The translations under genes were made by a program, and so were the position numbers. Of a stretch of DNA of 64,000 nucleotides, positions 9,407 through 20,427 are shown piece after piece. The stretch comes from Proteus hauseri ATCC 700826 (GTDB lineage: Bacteria > Pseudomonadota > Gammaproteobacteria > Enterobacterales > Enterobacteriaceae): positions 219,604-283,603 of the forward strand of contig NZ_LXEV01000016.1 in assembly GCF_001654965.1 (NCBI RefSeq), written 5' to 3'. Position 1 is the stretch's first letter. Each line of letters begins with the position of its first letter. The notes beneath the pieces are model-generated. The model was not told the DNA's origin. It searched no databases and saw nothing but the letters and a program-made list of their open reading frames with translations.

Positions 9407-10958
9407 TGCTGTTTTCTTGTCTCACTGAGTTATTTTTTGCATTAGGATTACGTGGGCGTTTATGTTGGCGTGGGCGTCTACGCATTGGTGCTTGGCCAAG
9501 CTCAGAAACCATTGAACGTTGCTGAGTATTATTTGATGCCTGAAAATCAGCCCACCATGTCGCCAGCGCTTCAAGTTCTGGGTTTCTTTGCACATTTGCA
9601 CGTAACTCAAGTAAATCAAATGCTGCACGGAATTTAGGGTGCTCAAGTAATTTATTGGCACGACGGCCTTGGCGTTTAGGTAAACGTTGTTGTAATTGCC
9701 AAATATCGCGCATCATAGTGGTGATACGTTTAGGAAGGGCAATAGTACGACACTGCTCATCTAAAACATCATTCATTGCCATTGCAAAGGCATCGTAGTA
9801 AGAAAGCCCACTTTCTTGTGTGAGTTTTTCTGCATGTTCTATTAATGGATACCACAACATCGCCGCAAATAAGAATGCAGGGTTAACACGCATATCTTTA
9901 CTTAAACGGTAGTCGGTGTTTTTGAGAACTTGTTCTAACATTCTCTCCATTGGTGTGTCTTGTTGCTCTGTTATTCTTGAGGCAATTTGTGGGAACAGTG
10001 GCTCAAGTAACTTAAAGTGGCGCATCAATTTATAGGTTTTATAACCTTGCCCTGTTTGCAGTAGTTTTAACGACTCTTCAAATAGGCGCGCAGAAGGAAT
10101 ATTTCGCAGTAATGGGGCCAATTCGCTAATAGGCGCTGCCGTTTCTGGCTCAATGCGCATATCAAGCTTACTGGCAAAACGAATGGCTCTAAGCATTCTT
10201 ACCGGATCTTCACGGTAACGTGTTTCAGGTGAGCCGATTAAACGAATAATTCCTGCTTTAAGATCGGCTAAGCCACCCACATAATCGCGTACAGCAAAAT
10301 CATCAACACCGTAATAGAGACTATTTAGAGTAAAGTCTCGGCGAATGGCATCTTCTTCAATAGAGCCGAAGATATTATCACGCAGCAACATACCACTTTG
10401 TGCTTGTTGAGATTGGTTGTTGTCAGATATGACATGGTCTTCATGAGAGCCACGGAATGTTGCGACTTCAATCACTTCAGGGCCAAACATAATATGCGCC
10501 AAACGAAAGCGACGACCGACTAAACGGCTATTGCGAAATAGTCGGCGAACTTCTTCTGGTGTGGCATTAGTGGCAATGTCAAAATCTTTTGGTTTTTTTC
10601 CCAGTAATAAATCGCGTACACCACCGCCTACTAAATAGGCTTGAAAGCCTGAGTTATTTAGACGATAAAGAACTTTCAATGCATTATCACTGATATCTTT
10701 ACGCGATATAGGGTGTTGATCTCTTGGGATCACAGTCATTGGCAAATCACTCCCGTTCGCCTTTTCTTTGTTACTACTTTTTTTACGGGGACGGTCTGCA
10801 GATGGGGCAGGACGCCGACGCACAGGTTTGTGTGTTTCTTGTTTAGGTTGGTCAGATGTAGTGACTCGCCTTTCACTTGCTACCGGTTGTTGTGTGTCTG
10901 ACGACTTAGTTTGTCGCCCTAGCAGATTACGGCAGAAATGCGCTACTCGGTTAAAAAT
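9399..10958 (-). CDS. pcnB: Poly(A) polymerase I, probable AUU start
   Basis: Adds poly(A) tails to RNA 3' ends and so promotes decay. Class-II nucleotidyltransferase core: [20 protein letters not shown] with catalytic aspartates, then the [29 protein letters not shown] and [19 protein letters not shown] motifs; basic C-terminal tail ([14 protein letters not shown]). The first ATG/GTG-type start in frame is GTG 10823, but the frame stays open upstream and encodes (I/M)[14 protein letters not shown], matching E. coli MFTRVANFCRKVL. That peptide begins with ATT at 10958, preceded by GAGGTG. E. coli pcnB is known to use AUU. With this start the protein has 519 residues, longer than E. coli (about 465) because of an extra basic linker before VIPRDQH. 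Confidence 0.93.
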   Translation of the reverse strand: MFNRVAHFCRNLLGRQTKSSDTQQPVASERRVTTSDQPKQETHKPVRRRPAPSADRPRKKSSNKEKANGSDLPMTVIPRDQHPISRKDISDNALKVLYRLNNSGFQAYLVGGGVRDLLLGKKPKDFDIATNATPEEVRRLFRNSRLVGRRFRLAHIMFGPEVIEVATFRGSHEDHVISDNNQSQQAQSGMLLRDNIFGSIEEDAIRRDFTLNSLYYGVDDFAVRDYVGGLADLKAGIIRLIGSPETRYREDPVRMLRAIRFASKLDMRIEPETAAPISELAPLLRNIPSARLFEESLKLLQTGQGYKTYKLMRHFKLLEPLFPQIASRITEQQDTPMERMLEQVLKNTDYRLSKDMRVNPAFLFAAMLWYPLIEHAEKLTQESGLSYYDAFAMAMNDVLDEQCRTIALPKRITTMMRDIWQLQQRLPKRQGRRANKLLEHPKFRAAFDLLELRANVQRNPELEALATWWADFQASNNTQQRSMVSELGQAPMRRRPRQHKRPRNPNAKNNSVRQENSNE

Positions 10959-11050
10959 ATGACACCTCGAATAATAAATTCTGATAATTAAAAAAAATTA
11001 AGCGGCTAATCATAGCCTACTGAACATTTTTTGAGAATGCTTTGTGTAGT

Positions 11051-11965
11051 TTATTCATACCCTTGTTGTTGATTACCTTGCTGAGTTACCTCAGAAAGTG
11101 ACCACTGGGCTGTCGCAATCTCTAATAATTCGGATAACGAATAATCTTGCCAACCTGTTATAACTGGTTGATTTAAAAAATGTAATGCATCAATAATCAC
11201 CACTCTCGGATCCGTGTTAGGTAATGCATGAGCATGATTTTGCTTCGATAATTTATTTCCAGCATGATTTATTGCTAAGGGTAAATGAGCATAACGAGGA
11301 ACAGGTAAATTAAGCTGTTTATGTAAGCTAATTTGTCGCAACGTGGGGTCAAGTAGGTCTGCACCTCTTACGACTTCTGTTACACCTTGATAATGGTCAT
11401 CAATTACTGTCACTAGATTATACGCAAATAAGTTATCTTTTCTGTGAATAATCATGTCTTCTAATGCGAGAGAGGGGTTTTTAAGGTAATAAGTTCCCTG
11501 AACTTCATCCTCAAAATGATAAATAGGATGCTGTTGAATCAATCGCCATGCCTTATTTGCTTTAAACGCACTAAATAGGTTATCGGTTAAATCATATCGA
11601 TGGCGGCAATGATTATCATAAACCCCCCCTAAATCATGTAACCGATGACGGCTACAATGACAATGATAGCAAACCCCTTGTTGCCATAACATGGACAATA
11701 CTTCTCGATATGCTTCATGGCGTTGTGATTGAAATACGATGTCACCATCCCACAATAGGCCAAAATGTTCTAATGTATGAATTATTGCAGAAATAGCGCC
11801 AGAAGGTTCTCGTTGAGGGTCAATATCATCGATACGAAGAAGCCAACGCCCATGATGTGCGCGAGCTTGGAGATAGCTGCCAAGTGCAGTAACCAAAGAG
11901 CCAAAATGGAGATAGCCCGTTGGTGATGGCGCAAAGCGCCCAATATAGTCTGTAATCTCTTTCAT
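11051..11965 (-). CDS. gluQ: Glutamyl-queuosine tRNA(Asp) synthetase
   Basis: 304 residues. A truncated paralogue of glutamyl-tRNA synthetase without anticodon-binding domain that attaches glutamate to queuosine in tRNA-Asp. Motifs: RFAPSPTGYLHFGSL (HIGH-type), LLRIDDIDPQREP, cysteine/histidine cluster CYHCHCSRHRLHDLG near residue 100, and KLSKQNHA (KMSKS-type). Between dksA (57 bases upstream) and pcnB, as in E. coli. The substrate tRNA-Asp gene itself is present in the window at 40571. Confidence 0.95.
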   Translation of the reverse strand: MKEITDYIGRFAPSPTGYLHFGSLVTALGSYLQARAHHGRWLLRIDDIDPQREPSGAISAIIHTLEHFGLLWDGDIVFQSQRHEAYREVLSMLWQQGVCYHCHCSRHRLHDLGGVYDNHCRHRYDLTDNLFSAFKANKAWRLIQQHPIYHFEDEVQGTYYLKNPSLALEDMIIHRKDNLFAYNLVTVIDDHYQGVTEVVRGADLLDPTLRQISLHKQLNLPVPRYAHLPLAINHAGNKLSKQNHAHALPNTDPRVVIIDALHFLNQPVITGWQDYSLSELLEIATAQWSLSEVTQQGNQQQGYE

Positions 11966-12022
11966 CTAAAGATTCAGATAAGCGCCTCAGCACATATTTG
12001 CACTGAGGCGTTGACTCATCGA

Positions 12023-12478
12023 TTAGCCAGCCATCTGCTTTTCACGGATTTCAGCTAACGTTTTACAATCGATACATAAATCGGCTGTTGGGCGTGCTTC
12101 TAAACGGCGAATACCGATTTCAACCCCACAAGATTCACAAAAGCCAAAGTCATCATCTTCGACTTTTTTCAGTGTTTTCTCAATTTTCTTAATGAGTTTA
12201 CGTTCACGATCACGGTTACGCAGCTCAAGACTGAATTCTTCTTCTTGTGCAGCACGGTCAACGGGATCGGGGAAGTTTGCCGCCTCATCTTGCATATGAG
12301 TAACGGTGCGGTTGACTTCATCCCTGAGCTGATTGCGCCAAGATTCAAGTATTAGCTTAAAATGCGCTAATTGGGCTTCGTTCATGTACTCTTCGCCCGC
12401 TTTTTCTTGATATGGCTCAACGCCAGCAATAGCGAGAATGCTCATGGACGATGTTTTACGCTTTTGCCCTTCTTGCAT
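12023..12478 (-). CDS. dksA: RNA polymerase-binding transcription factor DksA
   Basis: 151 residues, the same length as E. coli and nearly identical. It binds the RNA polymerase secondary channel and works with ppGpp in the stringent response. The coiled-coil carries the tip residues DxxDxA in [13 protein letters not shown], and the zinc finger is CESCG...CIDC near residues 114-138. A GGAGAAGC ribosome site precedes the ATG. The ppGpp synthetase RelA is encoded in the same window at 25686. Confidence 0.98.
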   Translation of the reverse strand: MQEGQKRKTSSMSILAIAGVEPYQEKAGEEYMNEAQLAHFKLILESWRNQLRDEVNRTVTHMQDEAANFPDPVDRAAQEEEFSLELRNRDRERKLIKKIEKTLKKVEDDDFGFCESCGVEIGIRRLEARPTADLCIDCKTLAEIREKQMAG

Positions 12479-12685
12479 AATGCTTCTCCTACATACGCAT
12501 TTCTGAATAATCTCCCACCAAAAATAGGAAGGAGAAAAAATAGGGCGCTATAAATAGCAGATGCCCGAGAGGATAGCAATTATTCCTTTAATAAGTTTTC
12601 TCATGGTGTGAAGGCACGCAAGTAAAAAGGCCATTTTAGTTAAAAATTACTTAACATATACCACTAGAAATATCACTAAAATCAA

Positions 12686-13396
12686 TTAACCATTTGAAAT
12701 AAAAGGTAATTGCATCCCAATTGTTAAATCGTATTCACTAATATTGATGCGATAACATAAAATTTCAACCCCAGCATCACGAGCTTGTTCAAGCAATGAA
12801 GCATAGTTGGGGTCAATCTCTTTAGCAACAGCAACTTCCGTAATGCCAGTATGGGGAACTGCGTAGAATAAGACAGCCCTTAAGCCCAATTTTGCGATAG
12901 TGGTCAACTCTCTCAAGTGTTTCTGACCACGTTCTGTTCGAGCATCAGGAAAATAGCCTCTACCCGCCTCTAATAACGTTACTGATTTTACTTCAATATA
13001 GCAGTCAACCTTATGATTTGATTTAAGTAAAATATCAATACGACTGTTTTCACTGCCGTACTTCACTTCGCGTTTTATCTCGTCATACTCAGATAATTCT
13101 GGAATGTCACCTGCTGCTATCGCGTCAGTGATAATACTGTTTGCTCTTAAGGTATTAACGCAGATCCAATCCCCGACTTGGGTTTGTGTTAATTCCCAAC
13201 TATGAGGATATTTTCTTTTTGCATTTGATGAAGTTGAGTACCAAATTGTATCACCAGGGGTTGCACATCCCGTCATTGCTCCTGTGTTGGCGCAATGGAG
13301 CGTGAATTCTTCACCATTAGGGGTAACGGCGTCTGCTAAAAAACGCTTATATCGTTTTAGTAAAGTGGCGGATTGTAGCGGTTGTTCAAATTTCAT
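12686..13396 (-). CDS. sfsA: Sugar fermentation stimulation protein SfsA
   Basis: 236 residues. Family members were named for stimulating maltose metabolism and have a nuclease-like fold; the molecular role is uncertain. Conserved parts: [10 protein letters not shown] near the start, [16 protein letters not shown], and the restriction-enzyme-like core RIDILLKSN...[10 protein letters not shown] with acidic and Lys residues placed as in PD-(D/E)XK nucleases. Divergent from hrpB, with 67 bases between the starts. Same neighbourhood as in E. coli (dksA-sfsA-hrpB). Confidence 0.93.
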   Translation of the reverse strand: MKFEQPLQSATLLKRYKRFLADAVTPNGEEFTLHCANTGAMTGCATPGDTIWYSTSSNAKRKYPHSWELTQTQVGDWICVNTLRANSIITDAIAAGDIPELSEYDEIKREVKYGSENSRIDILLKSNHKVDCYIEVKSVTLLEAGRGYFPDARTERGQKHLRELTTIAKLGLRAVLFYAVPHTGITEVAVAKEIDPNYASLLEQARDAGVEILCYRINISEYDLTIGMQLPFISNG

Positions 13397-13463
13397 GACG
13401 ACTCCGGTGAAAATACGTCCTTTAAAAGAGCGCTAATGCTACAATGAGCCGCCGAGAAAGTTA

Positions 13464-15911
13464 ATGAGTAATGGAGTGTGTGTGCATTTGCTGCCCATTT
13501 TTGATGTAACCGAAAATATTGTTGCTGCGTTAAAACAATCCCCCCAAGTATTACTTCATGCGCCAACAGGTGCAGGTAAGTCAACAGCACTTCCTCTCTA
13601 TTTGCTTGAGAAGGGCGGGTTTGATGGCAAAATAATTTTATTAGAGCCAAGACGTATTGCAGCTAAAAGTATTGCTTATCGTTTAGCCAATCAGCTAAAT
13701 GAACCTGTTGGTGCGACAATTGGTTACCGAATGAGAGCGGAAAGTAAAGTAAGCAAGCAGACGCGCCTTGAAGTTGTTACTGAAGGCGTTTTGGCGCGAA
13801 TGTTACAACAAGATCCTGAGTTAACAGGTATTAGCTTGGTGATTTTGGATGAATTTCATGAACGTAGTTTACAAGCCGATTTAGCGCTGGCGTTATTGTT
13901 AGATGTTCAAGCAGGGCTACGTGATGATTTGCGTATTTTGATTATGTCTGCGACGTTAGATAATCAAAAATTAACCGCCGTTTTACCGGATGCGCCAATA
14001 ATAAGTTCGCAAGGACGCAGTTATCCCGTAGAACGCAACTATTACCCTATTAATCCGCATCAGCCTTTTGAGCAAGAAGTTGCAACAATGGCGCTGCGCT
14101 TATTGGCTCAAGAAACAGGCTCTATGCTTATTTTTTTGCCGGGTAGTGCTGAAATAGTGCGTACCGCAGAAATATTAAAAGAAAAAGTGGCTAACGATGT
14201 ATTGATATTTCCACTTTATGGCGCACTTTCATTGGCACAACAGCAACAAGCGATAGAACCCACAAAAAAAGGTTCTCGCAAAATTGTATTAGCTACCAAT
14301 ATTGCTGAGACGAGCCTTACGATAGAAGGTATTCGCTTAGTGGTAGACAGCGGTATAGAGAAACGGGCTCAGTTTGATTTTAAAACAGGAGTGACGAGCT
14401 TATTACGCCAGCGAATTAGTCAATCTTCACAAGTGCAACGTGCAGGGCGTGCTGGTCGGCTTGAAGCAGGTATTTGCTGGCACCTAATGAGCCAAGAGCA
14501 GGCACAACGAGCAGCAACACATCAAATACCTGAAATATTAAGCAGCGATTTATCATCATTGTGGATTTCTGTGTTGCAGTGGGGATGTCGTGATATTAAT
14601 CAGCTTACTTGGTTAGATACCCCTTCCATTTCGCCATTAAATGCAGCAAAAAATGTATTACAACATTTAGGTGCAATAAATTCATTGGGGGGATTAACGC
14701 CTCGTGGTTTGCGGATGGCGCAATGGGGAATAGAACCTCGTTTGGCCGCAATATTAGATTTCGCACGAGAGCAAAGTGACGATCATTATGTCACCGCAGC
14801 ACGTTTGTGCGCGGTGTTAGAAGAGCCACCAAGAGGACGCGAAATTAATCTAGAGTGGATAGCACAACAAAATAATTCATTTTGGGTTCAGCGAGAAAAA
14901 CAACTTTCGCAAAATAGAACAGGGACATTTCGTCCAGAGTTATTAGCGAGCTTATTGGCGGTCGGTTTCTTTGATAGGGTAGCTAAGAATCGCGATAATA
15001 AAGGACGTTTTCGTTTAGCAAATGGGCAAGGTGCGATAATGGATGAAACTCAAGTAATGAGTAATGCACCGTGGATTTTAGCGCCTTTGCTGCTACAAAA
15101 TTCACATTATGCTGATGTGCGGATTTTATTGGCCTTACCTATTGATATTGATGAGATATCAACTACCTTTCCTGAATTCGTTAAAAATAATACCACCATC
15201 GAATGGGACGAAAAACGCGGCGTACTTATTGCGTGGCAACAACGCCAATTAGGACGATTAACGATAAGTCAGTCTCAGTTAGAAAAACCAGATAAACAGC
15301 AAATGCAGCAAGCGTTATTAAATTGGTTAAGAGATAACGGGTTAAATGCACTGGCATTGAGTGAAGAGACTGAGCAATGGTTTATTCGTCTTGCATTAGC
15401 ACAGCAATGGTGTCCTGAGGCATCATTGCCATCATTAAATGAAACGGTATTATTAGAAACATTAGAACAATGGCTATTACCTGAATTAGGAAATATTTGC
15501 TCTTTAAAAGCTTTACAACAGTTTGATATTAATAAGCTAATAAAAGAGCAGCTTACATGGCATGAAAATCAGCTGCTACAAAGTTTATTTCCAACGCATT
15601 ATTTAGCGCCAACACAGACAAAAGTCGCCATTAAATATGATTTAGAGTTACCTCCCGTTATTGCTATTCGTATTCAAGAGGTTTATGGCGAAAAACAAAG
15701 CCCGATTGTTGCTAATGGAAAATTGCCGGTGGTAATGGAATTGCTTTCTCCAGCTCATCGACCTATTCAAAAAACACAAGATTTAGCAACCTTTTGGGCC
15801 GGTAGTTATAAAGAAGTACAAAAAGAGATGAAAGGGCGTTATCCAAAGCATTTGTGGCCTGATTCGCCAGAAAGCACAGCACCAATTCGACGAGTGAAAA
15901 AATTTAGTTAG
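13464..15911 (+). CDS. hrpB: ATP-dependent RNA helicase HrpB (DEAH family)
   Basis: About 815 residues. DExH/DEAH helicase of unclear physiological target. Motifs in order: Walker A APTGAGKST, LLEPRRIAAKS, DEFHERS (DEFH box), MSATL, NIAETSLTIEGI, and QRAGRAGRL, followed by the HrpB-specific C-terminal domain ending GRYPKHLWPDSPESTAP. Start choice is uncertain: ATG 13464 has no clear ribosome site, whereas GTG 13482 or TTG 13488 follow a GGAG at 13473 and give an N-terminus closer to E. coli HrpB. An 85-codon minus-strand frame over its start is a shadow. Confidence 0.94.
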   Translation: MSNGVCVHLLPIFDVTENIVAALKQSPQVLLHAPTGAGKSTALPLYLLEKGGFDGKIILLEPRRIAAKSIAYRLANQLNEPVGATIGYRMRAESKVSKQTRLEVVTEGVLARMLQQDPELTGISLVILDEFHERSLQADLALALLLDVQAGLRDDLRILIMSATLDNQKLTAVLPDAPIISSQGRSYPVERNYYPINPHQPFEQEVATMALRLLAQETGSMLIFLPGSAEIVRTAEILKEKVANDVLIFPLYGALSLAQQQQAIEPTKKGSRKIVLATNIAETSLTIEGIRLVVDSGIEKRAQFDFKTGVTSLLRQRISQSSQVQRAGRAGRLEAGICWHLMSQEQAQRAATHQIPEILSSDLSSLWISVLQWGCRDINQLTWLDTPSISPLNAAKNVLQHLGAINSLGGLTPRGLRMAQWGIEPRLAAILDFAREQSDDHYVTAARLCAVLEEPPRGREINLEWIAQQNNSFWVQREKQLSQNRTGTFRPELLASLLAVGFFDRVAKNRDNKGRFRLANGQGAIMDETQVMSNAPWILAPLLLQNSHYADVRILLALPIDIDEISTTFPEFVKNNTTIEWDEKRGVLIAWQQRQLGRLTISQSQLEKPDKQQMQQALLNWLRDNGLNALALSEETEQWFIRLALAQQWCPEASLPSLNETVLLETLEQWLLPELGNICSLKALQQFDINKLIKEQLTWHENQLLQSLFPTHYLAPTQTKVAIKYDLELPPVIAIRIQEVYGEKQSPIVANGKLPVVMELLSPAHRPIQKTQDLATFWAGSYKEVQKEMKGRYPKHLWPDSPESTAPIRRVKKFS

Positions 15912-16039
15912 CGCTATTTTATGAGTAGAATAGAGTTAAATTGAGAGCTTTCCTGTGGGATTGCTTAGAAAAATAGCGACAATATTAGGCTTCTTTATCC
16001 TAGGGTGTGATAAAGGGATTTCAATGAGAGATACAATGC

Positions 16040-18346
16040 ATGAGTAGAAAGAAAAAACCCGTCAAGCAATCAAGAAGCGGTCGTTCTTGGTTTTGGTTAT
16101 TAGTTAAAATTGCGATAGTTATTGCAGTTTTAATGGGTATTTATGGCGTTTATCTACATTCGCAAATTAAAGAGCGTTTAGATGGCAATGTTTGGGAGTT
16201 ACCCGCAGCCGTCTATGGGCGAACGGTAAATTTAGAACCCGGCATGAATTATAGCCTGAGCGAAATGGTGAGTTTGCTTGAAGGTATGCAATATCGTCAT
16301 GTCAATAAAATCACGCGCCCTGGTGAATTTATCGTAAGAAATAATACGATAGAAATGTTACGCCGGCCTTTTGATTTTCCTGATGGTCGTGAAGAGCAAA
16401 TTCTCGCTAAACTTACCTTTGAGCAAAATTCGTTAGCCAGTATCACCAATATGAGTAATCAGCGTCAGTTCGGTTTTTTCCGTCTTGATCCTAAACTGAT
16501 TACCATGATGCAATCGGCAAACGGTGAACAACGCTTATTCTTAAGCAGAGATAAATTCCCTCAATTATTGGTTGATACATTAATTGCGACTGAAGACCGT
16601 CGTTTTTATGAACATGACGGCATTAGTTTTTATTCTATCGGTCGTGCTGTTTTAGCTAACTTTACGGCGGGTAAGGCAGTTCAAGGCGGAAGTACATTAA
16701 CGCAACAGTTAGTTAAAAACTTATTTTTAACTAATGAGAGAACCTTAAAAAGAAAGCTCAATGAAGCTTATATGGCGATTATTATGGATGCGAGTTATAG
16801 CAAAGATCGCATTCTAGAGCTGTATCTTAACGAGGTTTTTTTAGGGCAAAGTGGTGATGAACAGATCCGTGGTTTCCCTTTAGCCAGTCTCTATTATTTT
16901 GGCCGTCCTGTTGATGAATTAAGTCTTGACCAACAAGCGTTATTAGTCGGAATGGTAAAAGGGGCTTCTGCTTATAATCCGTGGCGTAATCCTAAAGCTG
17001 CGTTAGAACGTCGTAATGTGGTATTGAAGCTATTATTGACTCAAGAAATTATCGACCAAGAGCTTTATGATGTGCTAAGTGCGCGTCCTTTAGGTGTTAA
17101 ATCACGTAGTGAAGCACTTACTCCACAACCTGCATTTATGCAGTTAGTTCGCCAAGAGTTACAAGCTAATTTAGGTGATAAAGTTAAAGATTTATCAGGA
17201 ACCAAGATCTTCACCACGTTAGATCCCGTATCGCAAGATGCGGCTGAAAAAGCAGTTGAAGTGGGGGTTGCTGATATTCGTAAAACACGCAAGATTGATG
17301 ATCTTGAAGGTGCGATGGTCGTCGTAGACCGTTTAAGCGGTGAAGTTAGAGCATTAGTGGGGGGCTCTCAGCCACAATTTGCTGGCTTTAACCGTGCACT
17401 TTCAGCTCGCCGTTCTATTGGTTCGCTTGCAAAACCAGCGACTTACCTTACTGCATTAAGTGAGCCTGAGCGTTTTCGTTTAAATACATGGTTAGCGGAT
17501 GAACCTATTTCTATTCCTATTCCCGGGGGTAAGCCTTGGCAGCCTCGTAACTATGACCGTGGTTATAAAGGCCGATTAATGCTGGTGGATGCGTTAGCAA
17601 CATCGCGTAATATCCCAACCGTTAATTTAGGTTTAGAACTAGGATTAGACCAAGTGATTAAAACTTGGATTAACTTAGGCGCTCCGGCTGAAAATCTGGA
17701 AAAAGTACCGGCAATGTTATTAGGAGCGTTAAATTTAACGCCAATGGAAGTGGCTCAAACGTTCCAAACTATTGGTAGCTTAGGGAATCGCGCTAAGCTG
17801 TCATCGTTGCGTTCTGTGATAAAACAAGATGGTACCGTGTTGTATCAAAGTTATCCGCAAGCAGAAACTACGGTTTCCCCTCAAGCTGCTTATATGACGT
17901 TGTTTGGTATGCAGCAAGTGGTTAATTCAGGAACTGCGCAACGTACTTTAAAGCCTAAATTTGGTAATTATAATCTTGCAGGTAAAACAGGGACAACGAA
18001 TGATCTTCGTGATAGCTGGTTTGCAGGTATTGATGGAAAAGAAGTGACGATTGCATGGATGGGGCGTGATAACAATGGGCCAACTAATTTAACGGGTGCT
18101 ACAGGGGCTTTATTACTTTATCGCAATTATTTAAATAACCAAGCGCCATTAAAACTGAACCCACCAGTGCCTGATGATATTGCTGAGATGTCTATTAATG
18201 CGGAAGGGGCATTTACTTGCTTGGGAGGAGGTGTGCGCACTTTACCTGTGTGGACAGCCAACCCAGATGGGTTATGCCCTTCAGTTAATCAAGAAACAAA
18301 TGAAGATGGCGCACCTAAATGGCTACAAGATTTGTTTTCTGAATAA
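16040..18346 (+). CDS. mrcB: Penicillin-binding protein 1B
   Basis: 768 residues; bifunctional peptidoglycan synthase. Order: basic cytoplasmic tail, one membrane anchor (WFWLLVKIAIVIAVLMGIYGVYL, given here only as the region 18-41), UB2H domain that binds LpoB, glycosyltransferase GT51 with EDRRFYEHDG and GGSTLTQQLVKN, then transpeptidase with the serine motif SLAK (SIGSLAKPATYL), SRN (TSRNIPT) and KTGTT (GKTGTTNDLRDSW). It is shorter than E. coli PBP1B at both ends. Stands alone on the plus strand with a terminator after it. Confidence 0.96.
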   Translation: MSRKKKPVKQSRSGRSWFWLLVKIAIVIAVLMGIYGVYLHSQIKERLDGNVWELPAAVYGRTVNLEPGMNYSLSEMVSLLEGMQYRHVNKITRPGEFIVRNNTIEMLRRPFDFPDGREEQILAKLTFEQNSLASITNMSNQRQFGFFRLDPKLITMMQSANGEQRLFLSRDKFPQLLVDTLIATEDRRFYEHDGISFYSIGRAVLANFTAGKAVQGGSTLTQQLVKNLFLTNERTLKRKLNEAYMAIIMDASYSKDRILELYLNEVFLGQSGDEQIRGFPLASLYYFGRPVDELSLDQQALLVGMVKGASAYNPWRNPKAALERRNVVLKLLLTQEIIDQELYDVLSARPLGVKSRSEALTPQPAFMQLVRQELQANLGDKVKDLSGTKIFTTLDPVSQDAAEKAVEVGVADIRKTRKIDDLEGAMVVVDRLSGEVRALVGGSQPQFAGFNRALSARRSIGSLAKPATYLTALSEPERFRLNTWLADEPISIPIPGGKPWQPRNYDRGYKGRLMLVDALATSRNIPTVNLGLELGLDQVIKTWINLGAPAENLEKVPAMLLGALNLTPMEVAQTFQTIGSLGNRAKLSSLRSVIKQDGTVLYQSYPQAETTVSPQAAYMTLFGMQQVVNSGTAQRTLKPKFGNYNLAGKTGTTNDLRDSWFAGIDGKEVTIAWMGRDNNGPTNLTGATGALLLYRNYLNNQAPLKLNPPVPDDIAEMSINAEGAFTCLGGGVRTLPVWTANPDGLCPSVNQETNEDGAPKWLQDLFSE

Positions 18347-18374
18347 GTAACAATTTTCACATTATTAAATGAAG

Positions 18375-18401
18375 ACGGCGCTTTTTAGAGTGCCGTTTTT
18401 A
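18375..18401 (+). terminator. Terminator of mrcB
   Basis: ACGGC (18375-18379) and GCCGT (18392-18396) form a short hairpin followed immediately by a run of T (18396-18400), 28 bases after the mrcB stop. Confidence 0.7.
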
Positions 18402-18444
18402 TTTGATACTTTTTGCGATTAATTAGCAGCAAAGTGATAAAAAT

Positions 18445-18464
18445 GCCGTTCAATTATGAACGGC
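18445..18464 (-). terminator. Terminator of hemL
   Basis: GCCGTTC (18445-18451), 6-base loop, GAACGGC (18458-18464); on the minus strand the stem is followed by ATTTTTAT. Located 40 bases beyond the hemL stop. Confidence 0.75.
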
Positions 18465-18503
18465 AATATAAAAGAATATTTTTTATAAAAAGCTAACAGA
18501 TCA

Positions 18504-19790
18504 TTAGTTTTTCATCTGAGTAAAAGCATACTCTGCCGCATCAATTGTACGTTGAATATCTTCTTTGGTATGTGCAATAGACATAAAGCCCGCTTCAAAA
18601 GCAGAAGGCGCAAGGTAAACTTTTTGCTCTAACATTAAATGGAAGAATTGCTTAAAGCGCTCAACATCGCAATTCATGACATCTTGGTAGCAAGTGACTT
18701 CTTTGGCGTCAGTGAAGAATAGACCAAACATACCGCCCACATGGTTTACCACCATTGGAATACTGGCTTGTTGTGCTTTTTCGACTAAGCCTTCAGCTAA
18801 CATTGTTGTGAGTTCATCTAAGGTTTCATGAACACCTGGCTGTGATACTTCATTTAAACAGGCTAAACCTGCCGCCATCGCGATAGGGTTACCTGATAGT
18901 GTTCCTGCTTGGTAAACAGGACCAATTGGTGCCAGTTTCGACATTACTTCTAAATGTCCACCAAATGCACCCACCGGCATTCCACCACCAATAATTTTAC
19001 CTAAACAGGTTAAATCTGGATCAACATCGTAATAATCTTGTGCTCCGCCTAAGGCAACACGAAAACCTGTCATTACTTCATCAATAATGAGTAGTGCACC
19101 AAACTCGTCACATAATGCGCGTAAACCCGGCAAAAAGTCAGCTTTGGGTGGCACGCAGTTCATGTTGCCAGCAACGGGTTCAACAATGATACAAGCGACT
19201 TCTTCAGGATAATTTTCAAAGGCTTGACGTACAGAAGAAAGGTCGTTGTAAGTGCAGGTTAATGTATGTTTAACAAAATCAGCAGGAACACCCGGTGAGT
19301 TAGGTTGCCCCATGGTTAAAGCACCAGAACCCGCTTTCACTAATAAGCAATCTGCATGGCCATGATAACAGCCTTCAAATTTAATAATTTTATCGCGCCC
19401 CGTATAACCACGAGCAAGGCGAATGGCGCTCATGGTCGCTTCTGTGCCTGAGTTCACCATGCGAACCATATCCATTGAAGGAACCAGTTCAGTAACCAAA
19501 TTAGCCATTTCTACTTCAGCGGCTGTCGGTGCACCAAAGCTTAACCCTTTTTGTACAGCTTCTGTTACTGCATCACGAATAGCGGGGTGATTGTGACCCA
19601 GCACCATAGGGCCCCATGAACCTACGTAGTCGAGGTAAGCTTGTCCATCAGCATCGTAAATATACGCACCATCAGCACGTTCAATAAACAGAGGTGTTCC
19701 ACCTACACCGTTAAATGCCCTTACAGGAGAGTTGACTCCGCCAGGTATCACTTGTTGTGCGAGGTTATACAGCGTTTCAGACTTGCTCAT
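18504..19790 (-). CDS. hemL: Glutamate-1-semialdehyde 2,1-aminomutase
   Basis: 428 residues. PLP enzyme making 5-aminolevulinate for haem in the C5 pathway. Seen: [14 protein letters not shown] near the N-terminus, [37 protein letters not shown] with the PLP-binding Asp, the Schiff-base lysine in [17 protein letters not shown], and [14 protein letters not shown]. Divergent from erpA with about 270 bases between them, room for two promoters. Confidence 0.97.
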   Translation of the reverse strand: MSKSETLYNLAQQVIPGGVNSPVRAFNGVGGTPLFIERADGAYIYDADGQAYLDYVGSWGPMVLGHNHPAIRDAVTEAVQKGLSFGAPTAAEVEMANLVTELVPSMDMVRMVNSGTEATMSAIRLARGYTGRDKIIKFEGCYHGHADCLLVKAGSGALTMGQPNSPGVPADFVKHTLTCTYNDLSSVRQAFENYPEEVACIIVEPVAGNMNCVPPKADFLPGLRALCDEFGALLIIDEVMTGFRVALGGAQDYYDVDPDLTCLGKIIGGGMPVGAFGGHLEVMSKLAPIGPVYQAGTLSGNPIAMAAGLACLNEVSQPGVHETLDELTTMLAEGLVEKAQQASIPMVVNHVGGMFGLFFTDAKEVTCYQDVMNCDVERFKQFFHLMLEQKVYLAPSAFEAGFMSIAHTKEDIQRTIDAAEYAFTQMKN

Positions 19791-20062
19791 GTCAGACTCC
19801 TAATGATGGGTGAGCGTAAGATTAAGGCGTATTCTAAAGCACAGCGCAGATGAAGCCAAATACACGACAACAAGATTTTGATTTATCACTGTTATTGCTT
19901 ATGTGATATTAACCATAAAAAGTGATAGGTAGCAAAAAGTGTATTTTGTCCACAACAAACTTGAAGGTTATGAGCAGGTATTAGATAATCATCACATTAT
20001 ATCAGCAGGAAGAAAATTTTTTGCTGACTGTTTTTTACTGGGATCCCAGTCTGGAGTGAACA

Positions 20063-20407
20063 ATGAGTGATGATATGGCTCTGCCGTTACAATTTACTGA
20101 CGCGGCTGCAAATAAAGTAAAAGATTTGATTGCAGATGAAGAAAATCCGAATCTGCGTTTACGCGTTTATATTACGGGTGGCGGTTGTAGCGGGTTCCAG
20201 TATGGCTTTACTTTCGATGACGCCATGAATGACGGCGATATGACCATTGAAAAACAAGGTGTTGCGCTGGTGGTTGACCCAATGAGTCTGCAATATTTAG
20301 TCGGCGGCTGTGTGGATTATACCGAAGGGCTAGAGGGTTCTCGTTTTATTGTGACGAATCCTAATGCCAAGAGTACATGTGGCTGCGGCTCTTCTTTCAG
20401 TATCTGA
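20063..20407 (+). CDS. erpA: Iron-sulfur cluster insertion protein ErpA
   Basis: 114 residues, A-type carrier that delivers 4Fe-4S clusters to target apoproteins, including isoprenoid synthesis enzymes. The three conserved cysteines are in [11 protein letters not shown] and [11 protein letters not shown]. Near-identical to E. coli ErpA. Monocistronic with GGAGTGA upstream of the ATG. The region after it holds a hairpin and an inverted repeat instead of a clear U-tailed terminator. Confidence 0.98.
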   Translation: MSDDMALPLQFTDAAANKVKDLIADEENPNLRLRVYITGGGCSGFQYGFTFDDAMNDGDMTIEKQGVALVVDPMSLQYLVGGCVDYTEGLEGSRFIVTNPNAKSTCGCGSSFSI

Positions 20408-20427
20408 TCCTTTATCGTATTTAGCGT

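Noticed and set aside
13393..13650. 85-codon minus-strand frame opposite the hrpB start, in the place where E. coli has thpR
   Set aside because: Sequence does not show the HxT motifs of 2'-5' RNA ligases and is a shadow of conserved hrpB codons.
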